A DNA stretch of 64,000 nt from Thereva unica (GCA_949987705.1 OX465283.1:74967720-75031719), one strand, 5' to 3'; positions 44,406-57,100 are shown, counted from the first letter of the stretch. The notes: generated by a model from the letters alone, not told the origin. Numbers and translations are program-made.

Positions 44406-44689
44406 CAATAAATTTCTCCGTAGGCGACACCGAAAAACTAAATGTAAGGGAAACTCTCTCTCTCTCGCAGGCCACTACAGTCACGACCTATCTGTTTGTA
44501 CCTCTTTAGTCGCACCAAATGGAAATTCAATTCGCTGCGTGGAATGTAGAAACAGGATATCACGTCGGTCAAAAAGAAATCAGCAATGGAATTATTCAAA
44601 TGCAAAATATCAGGTGCTGCGGTGTCCGAACTACGACTTGCCGGATCCGGGACATTGACGGTCATCCCGCGAAAAATCGGGGAAATAAT

Positions 44690-46000
44690 GAAGATTTACT
44701 ATTCATGTGGTGAGAGACGAGAGGCCGTCGTCGGTTTTACGGTTGAACGATGGGCTGCCAGCAGCGTTATCGCAATTCAACCGATATCCAAGCGTTTCGC
44801 GGTTATAACCAACGGTGACCATTTTACGATCAGCTTCAACATTCTTCGGAACGAATGGTTTGCTGCTGTCATGATTGGAAGTTAATGATTGTTTAACCGC
44901 GTCGAAATGTGTATTGATCTGTGTCACAAATTCGTTTTCCGTTATCTCTGGGCTGGTATAATCTAGAAAAAATTCTGGTAGAAGAATTCCTTGACCATAG
45001 ACCATATCTCCTGTGGATGCGTTAAGGCCAACGCTGCTCTAATGCCGAGGATTATTTCGGTAATATACTTGGTCTTGTAGAAACCTTCTATCCTTCGTCT
45101 GCTGATATCCTTAGTCGGCTTATCCATCCAGAATAAAAGGTAACGGCTACAGTTTCTGCTCTTATAATTTCCACTAGCAACACTTCCACCCATATTGAAA
45201 ACCCACCAATGAACCTTAGGCAATTATTTTCCCTTCTGATGGTGGAAAAGGTCCTATAATGTCCATTTGAACATGTTCAAAAGGGCAGTTAGCGGAGGTG
45301 GACTGGGCTAACGGATTTCATTGATGCTCGTAAGCCTGGGTGCGCTTATCCGTGTAAGGTCTCGCAAATTGTTCTCCTTCTTGTTGGGAACAGGCATCGT
45401 TTCAATTTGATTGTTCTAGTTCGATCGTTTAAACTTAACGAGGTCTGCTAACTCTCTTGCTCCTTAGCCATTTCTTCGAAATCAATCATTGACGGAACCG
45501 ATATTGTATTTGTAAGCGACAAACAATCTGCGACCGAGTTGTGCTTTCCACTTCTGTGAACTATGTTTGTTGAAAATAAGACCCAATTGTCATGTTTGCC
45601 TTGGTGACAGTTTTTACCAAGTCTGCTGAAACGCGTAGCACAGAGGTTTGTGGTTTGCCGCGATGGTGAGATTAGTTCGCTCTAAGGAATGTCGGAAATA
45701 TTTTGTCCCTGCGTTAATCGCCAGTAATTCCGCGTACGTTTTATATCGTTTAAAACTACCAAAAAAGAACGACGTTTATGGCTACCTTTAGGGCTGCCAG
45801 ACTCCGTTAACCGGCTTACGGCACCTAATGCTGCATCTGACGCGTACTTTACATTGATTAGTTTTGCTAATATCTCCGGAACGCTTTGGAATTTCCAAAT
45901 GAAGTCATTCGCTTTCCAGTTTATCAGCGGCTTCGTGCGGCCTCCTAAGAAACCTGAGTCCACCTTGCCAATCATCAGCCGATGAGCGAACATAACGTCA
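44690..46000 (-). pseudogene. Degraded Gypsy pol (RNase H and integrase)
   Basis: From right to left on the minus strand: 'WKFQSVPEILAKLINVKYAS' and 'DAALGAV' (RNase H, 45990-45830), 'ELLAINAGTKYFRHSLER' (about 45740-45680), 'HRSGKHNSVADCLSL' (about 45540), 'FEHVQMDIIGPFPPSEG' with the first integrase aspartate (about 45240), and 'MVYGQGILLPEFF' (45005). Order and spacing match a Gypsy pol, but frames are broken and most integrase residues are lost. An old remnant. Confidence 0.7.
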
Positions 46001-46895
46001 CCGTAAAGGGTAATGTAACTTTTACACGATTTTTAAAGAGTCGGATTTTGACAAGTGATGTTTAGTTGGAAAGCTATCGCTGTACTTATCAATTCAAGGT
46101 CTTTCTGACACTTAGCCGAGGTTTTTTCATTTAAACAAAAAAAAAAACGGCCCGGCCGAAAGTTATAAATTTTTTTCAGAGTATTTTTTCGTTAATATTC
46201 TTCTTTCGGCATCTCAAAAAAGTCGTCCAGGTACAAAATCACGTCGTTTAGACCGAATTTTATGAAAATCTTTTCAGATCATATTTTCGTTAATACTCCT
46301 CGAACAACAACTCAACTAAGTCGTTATCGTTTTTGCTTCGCGCGATATCGTGCAGGAAAAAATGACCACGTACGTATACACACACACATACTTCTTTTCA
46401 AATTTTTGCTAAAAATTTCGGTTTCGGTTTTCGGACCGATTACAATAACATCCCTATAAACTGGGAAGTTAGTTATCACTTTAAAATAGCTTTTTACACA
46501 ATTACTACACACTTTTCTACAAACGATAGATTGAAACCGTAAAAACTTGCACTTTTTGTAATTCAAATCAATCGAGCAATTCCATTTGACAGTTTGGTAA
46601 TTTGTGTCCCTCTTCCACACTATTGCTGTCCTTTTAACAAGCTACCTTTAATGTGATAGCTCATGTACAGGGATTTTACAGGACACAGCCTTTCCGTGTT
46701 AGTTTATATTTCTATGATTTGGCCGCTCTTCGCTTCTTGTGCACACTTAGGATATTTTTGAAGTAAAACTTTTGAAGTAAAACTTCTTTAGGGACGTTTG
46801 CTTAAAAAATTTACATGAGAGTGAACCGATTTCATTCGCATAACGCGTAACGCTCTCACACATTGAAAAACGTCAGATTTTTCGTATAACGCTGG
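46001..46895. other. Spacer, possibly 5' parts of the Gypsy remnant
   Basis: No recognisable coding unit. Upstream (minus) parts of the degraded Gypsy may lie here, but no RT or gag motif is readable. Confidence 0.3.
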
Positions 46896-46903
46896 GAAAT
46901 GGG

Positions 46904-48634
46904 CAGTGGCGTAGCGTGGATTTGTGCCACCCGGGGCGAACCATAAATTTGCTGCCCCCTACTTTCGAATTGATTCTTTTAATCAATGAATCAAAACCCA
47001 ACTTGAATTTCAAGTAATTTTCAATCCAAGAATTCAAGGCATCATGTAAACGCAATGAATTATATGTAACTAATGAATGTTCGGTATAGTGCGCGCCAAA
47101 ATAAATGGGAATTTTACGCGCAGGTGAGGAAATGACAACTCCACATACATTAACATTCCGTGTATGGATAAAATTCAAGCGCACATGCATTTTAATTTCC
47201 CTTTTGAAACTCGTTTACCGGGAACAACACTCCACCATAGCATCTGACCAGGACAAGAGTCGCGTAGTGAGACGGATTGAATTGTGATTGAACATATAAA
47301 TGAGCGGGTGATTTGGGGCTTTAAACGAACGGAATGGCGAGGTGCACTTTTCTTTTCGAATCCACTTTCGTGGTGAGGATTTGAGACTTTCACTGCGCAT
47401 TAAAAAATCGATTTTGAGATTTCCAATTGTTTTGGCGCAGGCTATATCCGTGCTTCAAGGTTGGCCTAAATTATAAACTTAAACAAATCCAGAGAGCTGG
47501 AATCAGTAATTTCTCTCTGTAATTTATTTCAGTCTGTCTTTAGATAGAAAGCCTCGTAGACGCTTAAACTCTTCTCTGTTCCAATATCTGGAGGTTTCAT
47601 TTCCCATCATCGTAGCACAATACTATTACAGGCGATTTTAACGACAAATGCGGCAGCTGTTGGAGTCCTTCTCAAACTTCAGCATTTACAGCACGCGTCA
47701 TAAAAGAAGGGAATCTTAATATCGCTGTTTCCATGCACATTGAGAGTCTCATACAAGAGAGTAACGTCACTCTGTTTGTATAAAAACGAACGAACGAACT
47801 TACAACAAAACTACAATTCAACTGAAAATAAACAATTGAATCAATTTTTCACCACACTCTAACCGACTGATTTATTCACAATTTGGCAATCCGCTGTCAG
47901 CTGCCAATGCACACCTATCGTGTTTCATATGCGCTAGTCCAGAAATAAGGTTCATATTTATAGTCCAGAAATTCGAAGTATAATAGATGGTTACTGCACT
48001 GCATGTATTGGTTTCTACGGTAGAGTCTTACATAACAAAGCAGTCCACTTAACAGCCTTACTGGACATAGAAGCCGCTTTCAAAAACTTCAGAACAGAGG
48101 CGATCCAGGTGTTTCTCGCCGAAGTAGTGATCTATAATTGTACGACTAATTTGAATTACAAATCATGACCTATGGCACCGTTACCAGCCAAGAAAGGATA
48201 GACGACAAAATCAGGCGAACTAAATGAAATTGCATTGGTCACACCTTGCAGAAGACAATGGTAAAACGCACAGAAGATGTATTCCGTGTAATATATGACA
48301 ATGGGATCACTTTTCCAACTTTTTCAATTTTTTTTTAAATCTTAATTTCTGAAATTGGGCCCGGTGCAAGTGCACCATTTTCACCTATGAAAGCGCCGCC
48401 CTTGCTCTCATACATTTATATGGAATGATACCTAACTTCACCTCACTTCACTTCCCTTCCCATTTGGGTTTGGCCTGTAGACACCATCAGCTAGGACATC
48501 GTGCTGGATGTGGCAATGGTTAGGGCTTCATGTTGCCGGCAAGATCTCTAGCTCTGTCCAGTTTGGCCGCCGCCCCCAACAACTACGCCGCCCGGGGCAA
48601 TGGCCCCCTCGGCACCCCCCACGCTACGCCACTG
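46904..48634. mobile_element. Non-autonomous hAT with exact duplication GAAATGGG
   Basis: Ends CAGTGGCGTAGCGTGG and its complement, then GCC/CCCGGGGC blocks; the 8-bp GAAATGGG lies on both sides (46896-46903, 48635-48642). 1731 bp. It carries no transposase but holds LINE sequence at about 47985-48295. Confidence 0.9.
47985..48295 (+). pseudogene. LINE fragment inside hAT
   Basis: Reads 'LTALLDIEAAFKNFRTEA' (RT palm with the first aspartate, as in 'LFLDIEGAFNNVxxE'), then after loss of the RT body 'SQERIDDKIRRTK' and 'CIGHTLQKTM', the C-terminal part also seen at 43763-44015. It is a deleted RTE-type ORF carried within, or inserted into, the hAT element. Confidence 0.6.
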
Positions 48635-48843
48635 GAAATGGGGAGGACTGCCTTACTGCCTGTTCCCAATGAGGCCGACAACGATAATTTCCCCTCAACT
48701 CACGGTGAGAGCATTCCCAGTGACACTGACACCGCCACCGCTACTGTCATTGCCACCGAAAATTATTTTGACGGTTCTGATTTTCTGTTTAAGCAGAGTG
48801 ATATTTAAATAAAAATTAAAGTGTTGAGAAATAATTAATAAAA

Positions 48844-50158
48844 ATGAGTTGTCGCCGTAAAAGAACATTAATAAAATTCTGGCAGTTGGTGTTTTGTATG
48901 AAAAATATAAAGAAAGTGTGAAAAAAGACAAAAAAACAAGAAGATTTTGGGTACATGAAATGTTGCTCAATAGAAACCAGACAGGGTTTTTTGTATCAGT
49001 GTACCCAAAATTAAGAAGTGATCCAGAAATTTTTTTTAAATATACGAGGATGGATATTGGGTTGTTTAGTTTATTACTAAATATGCTCCGTGGAAGGTTA
49101 CAAAAGTGTTCTATTCGCAAGGCCATCTGTCCGGAATTCCGACTTCTTATTACAATAATGTAAGTTCATTAAATAATATTTATTTTACATAAAATCAAAT
49201 TTTGTTTGATTACAAATGATTGAAGGTTATTTGTTTACAGGTATCTTGCACATGGTGGACCTCGATTATTATATTGTTCGAAATTCCTAATTGGAGCTTC
49301 CACATTTAGTAAAATTATAATTGAAACATGCAGCGCAATTTGGGAAGAGCTGTCTGCTATGTATATATCTTTTCCAAATGCTAATGAACCGGAAGAAATT
49401 TCAGATAATTTCTTTTTAAAATCTGGGATACCACATTGCATTGGAGCTATTGACGGCAAGCACGTCAATATAATACGTCCATGCAATAGTGGATCGCAAT
49501 TTTACAATTATAAAGGTAAAACACTAAATAAGGATCATCATATTTTATAATTCTTTTGACTACTTTTGTTAGGTCGTTTTAGCATTGTGTTGATGGCTGT
49601 TTGCGACAGTAATTCCATTTTTACCGCTGTGGACATAGGTGCTTATGGCAGCCAAAGCGACGGTGGAGTATTTCAAAACAGCAAGTTTGGACAACTATTA
49701 ATAAACCAAAAACTACCACTGCCTGCTGAAAGAGAATTGCCTAATACAAACGCTGTATGCCCGTATTATTTTGCTGGAGACGCTGCCTTCCCTTTAAAAA
49801 AAACATAATGCGGCCTTATCCAGGAAGGAATTTACCAGAAGATAAGCAATATTTCAACGAACGGCTTTCAAGTGCGAGAATTAAAATTGAATGCGCCTTT
49901 GGCATTATGACTGCCCGATGGAGCATCCTTAAAAACAATATACACGCGTCTCCAGAAAACGCGGAAAAGATTGTTAAGGCCGTGACTGTATTACACAATT
50001 ATGTGATGCTGCATAAAAAAGATTATTCCGAAATAGATTGGCAAAATGAAATTACGCCCTTGTCGTCCATTACCCTGGAAAGGTCAAATAGATCTCAAAA
50101 TGAGGCATTCAACATTCGTGAAACTCTTTGCAAATTTTTACAAGAAAATAAAAAATAA
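48844..50158 (+). pseudogene. Harbinger 2 transposase, near-intact
   Basis: Three exons: 48844-49159, 49241-49515, 49573-50158, all GT-AG. The ATG at 48844 ('MSCRRKRTLIK') joins the long frame if the A run at 48873-48876 had one more base. Motifs: 'MLLNRNQTGFFVSVYPKLR', 'YLAHGGPRLLYCSKFLIGAS'; DDE residues D ('[12 protein letters not shown]'), D ('AVDIGAYGSQSDGGVF'), E ('RIKIECAFGIM'). The A run at 49796-49803 is one base short of frame ('AFPLKK' to 'NIMRPYPGRNL'). The stop is at 50158. Only these two homopolymer shifts separate it from a complete gene. It differs clearly from Harbinger 1 in sequence and intron number. Confidence 0.8.
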
Positions 50159-50355
50159 CATTTTCACGATAATATTTTTATTAAATGAAATAAAATTTTA
50201 ATTCTTTAACTTGTAAATAAATACTTCAATAAAATAACAAAAATAAAAATAATTCAATATGAAAAACTTAAAACTGTAAAGAAAAAATATATCAACTTCA
50301 AATTCGTTTAAATAAATAAATAAAATAAAATTAAAATGTCAAACTAAAGGCTACT

Positions 50356-51128
50356 TTAAGTTACTTTTTTCCTATTCACTATTTCCTGCACAAGGTTTAG
50401 AGTTTTTATTTGTATTTCTAATTTTTCTTTTATGTCAAAATTTCCTAGCCGCATCAATGATTCTAAATTATTTAAAATCGCGGTAATGTCGTCCTCTTTC
50501 GACTGCTCCTGCCTTATAACATCAATCATTTTAATTAATTCGTCTCCTACATTTTTTTCTGTAGAAGACGTTGCACTTAAAGTGCGCCTACGAGAAGGCA
50601 AGGAACATGTTACAGGTGATTCTCGTAACATTAAATCTGTATCCGAGGTCACTTCAACAGGATCTCCTTCATCAGGGAACATGTCAATTGTATCCTCATT
50701 GGCGTAAGGATACATACAAATCCCACTTGTTCTGAAAACATATATATATTATAAACTAAATTTAATAGCAGTTTATTAAATATAATTACTTTTTTGGCGT
50801 GTAACCTTCCTTCAGAAATTGTAAACGGTCGAAAAATTTGAAAGTTTTTCTTTCATTTCCACCACCACTGCCAGAAGGCTTAGATCTATTTTTCAATTCC
50901 CTGATATACATGTCCCTGAGGGAAGACCATCGTTTCTTAACGCTGTCAACTACAGTAAATGCAAAATTAATAAAAATTACAAGAAAACAACTTCAAAATA
51001 TTTAAATTTAACTGCTTTGAAATGTCATTCCACGTTTTTTCTTTTAAAATTGTGTTTCGATAAGATTTGTGTTTTTTATCGTACAAAAACACTTTTCCCG
51101 CCACTAATTCAATTAATTTTTCTTCCAT
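50356..51128 (-). CDS. MADF-like partner of Harbinger 2
   Basis: Minus strand. ATG at 51128-51126 ('MEEKLIELVAGKVFLYDKKH', MADF start). A middle exon (about 50949-50790) reads 'DSVKKRWSSLRDMYIRELKN' and 'FKFFDRLQFLKEGY', the end of MADF; a last exon (about 50733-50356) gives an acidic segment and 'LEIQIKTLNLVQEIVNRKKV' at the C-terminus. The 3' intron is well supported (GTAATT...TTTCAG, frame kept); the first exon boundary is unclear because the gap is very short. The gene is convergent with the nuclease (200 bp between stops). It would bind DNA for the nuclease. Confidence 0.7.
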
Positions 51129-51510
51129 TGTTATTTTTAATTTTATTTTGCCAATTTTCACTTGAGTTTTAGTTTTTTACTTTTTTACGCTTCCCGGGTA
51201 TTCACATCAGACAGTCTTCTTCTTAACATAATTCAAAAAACATAAAAAGAGACACAGAAATAATATGTAACTCAACTAAAATCGCCCACTAGGTGGCAGG
51301 TAAATAGAAAAAAGAGCGGAAAAATGAGAGAGCTTTTTGTTATGTTAGGTTACGCACTTTTATTTTTTTTATATTAAATAACCACAACAGAAAATTTTAT
51401 TCTTCGTCTTCTTTAATAATAAATATTACTTAAACAAAAAATGGAAACATTTCCAAATTTAATTTATAAAAAACAAGTTTCATTATTATTTAAACGTCGG
51501 TATGTTCATA
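51129..51510. other. AT-rich stretch beyond Harbinger 2
   Basis: Probably includes the promoter side and right end of Harbinger 2, but I could not find matching terminal repeats. Confidence 0.3.
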
Positions 51511-51770
51511 GGAACTTAATTTTCATAATTTTTTATAACAATTCTTTAGTAACGTAGCGCACTTATTTCCACAATTATTTAAACATAACTTAATTTTCAT
51601 AATTTTTTAATAACAATTCTCTAGTAACGTAGCGCACTCATTTCCACAATTATTTAAACATAACTTAATTTTCATAATTTTTTGATAACAATTCTTTAAT
51701 AACGTAGCGCACTTATTCCCACAATTATTTAAACATAACTTAATTTTCATAATTTTTTAATAACAATTCT
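51511..51770. repeat. 75-bp tandem repeat
   Basis: Three and a half units of 'ACTTAATTTTCATAATTTTT', 'AGTAACGTAGCGCACTTATT', 'CCACAATTATTTAAACATA', starting about 51512, 51588, 51663 and 51738, with a few substitutions. Fragments of the unit recur to about 51870. Confidence 0.9.
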
Positions 51771-52084
51771 TTTCTCTAGCAAATATTTTTTCGTAATTTT
51801 GTTCTCAAAAGACAGAGTTCCACGATTATTCGAACATCTGTTTGTTCATAGAAACTTAATTTTCATACTTTTTTAATAACTTTTATGACAAAAGAACACG
51901 AAAACCAACCCTAACCATCGAAAACACAACCGAATAACCAGACGCGATGATGGTTAACACGGAACCTTTTTTTTTAATAAAATTGGCTGACGCGCCCGCC
52001 GCCGTTAATCGTTCAAAAAACACTCAATCAATTTGAGACGCGCCCGCCGCGGTCAAGGGTTTAGACAACACTCAATTACTTAAA

Positions 52085-52215
52085 ATTTTCACCCGCCGGT
52101 GGTGGCATGGAAAAATTGTCCACCGGCTGGGAAAAACGCGCCCTTGAATTCGTTCCCACCTGCGCAACTTGCTTACCGCGCGTTTCTCACGCGGCGCTTT
52201 GCAAGTTGCGCTTGA
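52085..52215. repeat. Two adjacent hairpins
   Basis: GCCGGTGG...CCACCGGC around 52092-52126, then TGCGCAACTTGC...GCAAGTTGCGC around 52159-52210. They may be the end of an unrecognised TIR element. Confidence 0.5.
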
Positions 52216-52479
52216 TTATTGTTGGGTGGGTCAAATTACTTTCCCCCGTGTATGTCAAAGTCAAGATCACTGTTTTTCTTATTTTCTAATCGCCCGAAAA
52301 GCTTGGGAATGGTGCAAGGGTAATTGCGCACCTTGCAAATCTCACAAAATGCGCGCGGATCAGGTTACGTCTGGAAATGTTACATTTGTTGAAGTGGATT
52401 TTTGTACGTTGAAGATTTGTCCGTTAAGGAATTTTGTACATTTGAAAATGGAAATTAGATAATTATTTTCCGTTTAGGA

Positions 52480-52616
52480 TTTGTTGTTCACAGGGAACTC
52501 ATATTGCATCAAATTCATTGCGAATTTGATGTAAAAGGCTCCCTGTATGAAGGGATATGAGAATTTGCCTAAGGATTTCGTTTTTCACCGAGACCCTTAG
52601 AAATTCTGTATGTAAC
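52480..52616 (-). repeat. 3' LTR of the outer Gypsy (left end uncertain)
   Basis: Reading the minus strand, a purine tract (AGGGGGGAAGGAA, about 52629-52617) is followed by TGTTACATACAGAATTTC, the expected layout of polypurine tract then LTR. The left limit near 52480 (TGTTGTTCAC) is a guess; the matching 5' LTR would be beyond the right edge. Confidence 0.45.
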
Positions 52617-53333
52617 ATTCCTTCCCCCCTGGAATAAGAGAATCGCTACGAAACGTAGTAAGTAGAGCGATTCTCTGTTTGGATAGTTTGTGGTGAATGT
52701 TTTGGGTTCGTCTCGCGAACTAGGGGGAGTTTATGGGATTGACGTAGCGCAGGTGAGATTTTTCTGGCGATCTCTTCAACCCTTTTGTATGAAGGTGGGT
52801 TGGTAGAGTGAGGCGTAGAAACGCATTATAAGGAGGCGTTCTAGGCCCTGGTTGTACTAATTGTATGGAAGAGGCCCTTGGTAATGTGTGGGGTCTAATT
52901 AGAGGCCTAGGTATTGTCTCTATTGATACTTTAGTTTGTGCAGGCTCGGGTGGTATTACGTTTGGTCCTCGGAGGTGGTTCTCTCATCCGGAGGACATGC
53001 ATTTCCGGGTCTTCTGGCACATGTAGAGTGGGCCAGTGTCGCTAGTAGCAGTATGTATTTATAGCATGAGTACCATATGAAAACTAATAATAGGGCGCCG
53101 CTGAATGAGATGGCGGCCGTAGAATGGGTGTGAGTACGCTCCTATGTTAGGTGGTATATGGCAAGGGTCCAGACTCGCTTGGGGCCATTTGCAGGATTAG
53201 TAGTAATGCTAGCGTCCACATTTTGCGCTGCAATGAGGTTATAAGTAGGAGATCAGTTTTGGTCGACCGTTTTGTTTTGATTTATCTGTAGCCGGTCATT
53301 CCGGCTTGAACTAATCTATTGTTGTATGTGCAT
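52617..53333 (-). other. Long non-coding 3' region of the outer Gypsy
   Basis: Between the pol stop (61229) and the purine tract, about 0.8 kb (53325-52617 plus 61228-61135 once the nested transposon is removed) has no ORF above 60 codons on the minus strand. An env-like gene would be expected here in errantivirus relatives, but none is seen. Confidence 0.4.
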
Positions 53334-53500
53334 TAGGGTGGTCGTTAAAAATGCGAAGTTCGATTTTTTTTGCTCTCACCCCAAAATCTTGTTCAACATG
53401 CTAAAAAAATAAACTTCTCAAAGTTTGGAGCCTCAAACGTGGAAATAAGCCGTGCCGGTAGAATTTTTTTGATTTTAATAAATAATTAAAATACCAAAAA
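53334..53500 (+). repeat. Left TIR of the TAGGG transposon
   Basis: About 167 bp, inverse of 60958-61126 with few differences (for example AAACTTCTCAAAGTTTGGAG, GCCGTGCCGGTAGAATTTTT). Confidence 0.85.
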
Positions 53501-53904
53501 TATAAAAATTCTTGAGGTGGCTGAATATGAATTTGATGTCAAAATCAACGCTTAGTTATCGACGTTTGCCAAATTTCGCTGTCTAAAATGAAAAAAGAAC
53601 AATCTTAGTTAAGGTATAATTTTATTTACTTTAATCAATCTTTTTTATAAAAAATCGTGTTGTCTTAAATCTACTGCTTAGATTCCATCAATGATTTTTT
53701 TGTGGTACCAGAATACTGCTTGTTATATGCGCTGATTAATTGCAAAATGTATTGTTTTTGTTCATCGTCGTGTGTTAAACGGTTATTGTATTCTGTGATA
53801 AGTTTTATTCCTCTTTCCGCAACATCGTTCACTACTCGAATCCGTCGTACAGTTTCTCGCGCTGAAATAAACGTGGTATTCGACTTCCACTCTAATACAG
53901 GTAC

Positions 53905-53998
53905 TGTAGTGGTTATTGAATAACAGTTGTAATGAAATGATGCAATAAAGCGAGTTGGCATGTTACCGCAACTCGGAGCAGATGTCTCATTTAATACA
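53905..53998 (+). repeat. 5' LTR, 94 bp
   Basis: Starts TGTAGTGG, ends AATACA; contains GCAATAAAGC as a polyadenylation signal. No clear TATA box. Very short for a Gypsy LTR. Confidence 0.95.
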
Positions 53999-54012
53999 TG
54001 GCGCAGTCGGTA
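53999..54012 (+). promoter_or_regulatory. Primer-binding site
   Basis: TGGCGCAGTCGGTA begins right after the LTR; TGG matches the CCA end of a tRNA. The donor tRNA is not identified. Confidence 0.7.
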
Positions 54013-54123
54013 TCAGTGGTGCAAATACAGTAAATAATTAAGAAAAAAAAAACAAACAAAATAAGTACCTAATGCATAAATCAAAATGCATAATAATTAG
54101 TGAAGTGAAAAATATAATAACAT

Positions 54124-57100
54124 ATGGTGAGGGCTAAAGCAAGCTCGCAGTGTGTGGACAAAAAAGGTGGGAAGAAACCTCGTGGAAGACCACCGAAGAA
54201 CATAAGATACGTGTACATCACCAAAAACATGGATTTTATAAAGAAAATAGAAGAATTAGATCTCCAAACAGGCAACTTAGAAGAAAGTTGGAAAAAATTT
54301 TGGCAAAATTTTCAAGTATTTGCGACGGCAATCGAATTATCAACAAAGAAAGAAGAGGTACAAGTGGCAATTTTTCTGAATGCGGCAGGCAAAGATGCCA
54401 CAGAAAAATTTTATACGGTAATTAATCTCACTGAAGAAGAAAGAAAGAAATATGCAACAGTTACAAAAGCGTTTGAAGAATTTTGCAAAGGAAAAATAAA
54501 TGAAGTTTATGAAACGTTTTTATTCCAATCAAGAGTGCAAGGAAATGGGGAGCCATTTGACATATTTTTAATGGAATTAAAGTCTATGGTAAAAAGATGT
54601 AATTTTATGGAGGATGATCGCATGATCCGAGATCGCATAGTTATGGGTACGAATGATAAGGCTCTTCAAAAGAAATTTTTGGAAGTCGACCAACTAACAC
54701 TACAAAAGGCGATCAACTTGGCCAGGTCAGCAGAAGTAGCCCAACAACAAATAAACAACATGCAGCACCGTAATGTTCCGTCAACAAGTACTAGCATTGA
54801 TATTGATACAGTTAGGAATAGAAACAATGAGCTAAGTAGAAATGACAAAATTTTAAAAAGTAATTATAATTACCAGAATAATATAAAATCCAAACAATTT
54901 TCTTTTAGGAATAATACAAATATATCAGATGACAATGTAAGGCATGATATTGTATGCAATTTCTGTGGATACAAACATGTAAGAGGGAAATGTCCAGCAT
55001 ATGGAAAAAAATGCATTGAATGCAAAGGCATGAATCATTTTGCTGGAGTTTGTAAAAAGAAAAAATCCGTAAGTACAATAAAACAAAATATTGAAGAACA
55101 CGATGATTATTTCTTTATCGGAACAATAAATATAAATTCGTTTAGTTGTAACACAGCAGATTCATGGTATGAAGCAATACAAATTCAAGATAAAATTATA
55201 AAGTTTAAATTAGACACGGGAGCACAAGCCAATGTTATACCTTTCTTGGTATTTCAGAATATAAATGAAGTGCAAATTAAAAATAACGATATAAAATTAG
55301 AAGCATATAACGGAACAGAAATAGAAAACGTTGGAACATGTACATTAGATTGCATAGTAAGAAATCAGAAAGTTAGATTAGATTTTGTTATTGCAAAGCA
55401 ACACACTACGCCAGTACTAGGATTAAGGTCTTGCAGTGAACTAGGTTTAGTAAAACTTGTTAATGAAATTCAATACACCAAACTAGAGCAGTTGCTAAAT
55501 GGATACAATACAGTATTCGAAGGGGTAGGCATTTGTTATAAAAATTTTCATATTGAATTAAAAGAAGATGTAGAACCCATTGCTAAACCGCCACGAAGAA
55601 TACCGCAATCTCTAAGAGAATCTTTAAAGAGAGAATTGGATAGATTGATAGAACACAACATAATAGAAAAGTCAGAAAATGCTTGCAGTTGGATATCCAA
55701 TATTGTTATAGTTGAAAAGCCAAATAAACAAGTGAGAATTTGTCTAGATCCTAAGTACTTAAATACTTGCATCAAAGAACACTTTTATGAAATTCCATCA
55801 TTTGAACAAATTAAGCCGAAATTTGCGAATAAAAAATATTTTTCGGTATTTGATATGAAAGATGGATATTTTCAGATTCAGTTGGATGAGGAATCTAAAA
55901 AGCTGTGTACATTTAGTACACCATTTGGATGCTATTCGTTCAAAAGATTACCTTTTGGTCTTAAAATAGCACCTGAAGCGTTCCAAAGAATTAATGAAGA
56001 GAATTTTAAAGATATCCCGAATATAATAATATACATAGACGACATAGCAGTAGCAGCTGAAACAGAAGCAGAACACGACAATACAGTACAATTACTAATG
56101 AGAAGAGCATTGGAGAAAAATATCAAATTTAATAAGGATAAAATTCAATTTAGGAAAAAAGAAATATTATTTCTAGGGCATAGAATATCAGAAAATGGTA
56201 TAGATCTTAATATGAATCATGTACAAGCAATAGACAGTTTAGAAAAACCCAAAAATAAAAAAGAATTACAAGTATTGTTGGGATTAATAAATTATGTTAG
56301 AGAGTACATTCCAAATTTATCAGAGATTTCTACGCCACTAAGAGAGCTACTAAAAAAGAACATAGTTTTCCAATGGCTGGAAGTGCATGAGGTATGTTTA
56401 AAGAAAATAAAAGAAATGATAAAGGAAGCACCGACCTTAAAACCTATTAACTATAATGAACCATTTACAATACAAACTGATGCATCAAGAAATGGACTGG
56501 GATGTTGCCTATTACAAAATGGCAGACCAGTGCCCTTCGCGTCTTGCAGTCTATCAGAATGTGAAAAGAATTACTCACAGATTGAAAAGGAATTACTTGC
56601 AATTGTGTTCGCTTGTTCTAAATGGCATACAATAATATATGGTAAGCAAATAGAGATAATAACTGATCACAAACCTCTATTAGGAATTATAGGAAAAGAG
56701 TATAATAAAATACCATCGGCAAGACTACAAAGGATGAAGCTACGATTAGAGAAATACAAATTGAAATTGAGATATCTTCCAGGAAAGTACTTGTATATAG
56801 CGGATTGTTTATCAAGAAATTTTGATGAGAAAAATATTGAAGTTAAGGAACACATTTCAGACCTAGATGTGCTAATGCACACTATTAACGTAAGCAGAAA
56901 TAAAAAGGAAGAAATTCAGCGAAATACTGCAGAGGATAAAATATTAAGAGTGTTGTTGAAAACCATAAAAGATGGATGGCCAAAAACCAAAAACGAATTA
57001 TCAGATGAATTAAAATACTTCTGGAAATTAAGACAGGACTTAACGGAAGAAGAAGGAATCATATTTTTCTTGGATAGAATATTTATACCGTATAGCTTAA

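Noticed and set aside
51511..51770. Possible CRISPR-like or centromeric array
   Set aside because: Only three and a half copies of a 75-bp AT-rich unit without spacers; an ordinary short tandem repeat.
53702..53923. Plus-strand 73-codon Cys-rich ORF
   Set aside because: Shadow of the transposase C-terminus on the minus strand, extending into the LTR.
53999..54020. Possible tRNA gene from the GGCGCAGT sequence
   Set aside because: It lies directly after the LTR as a primer-binding site and has no cloverleaf partner sequence.
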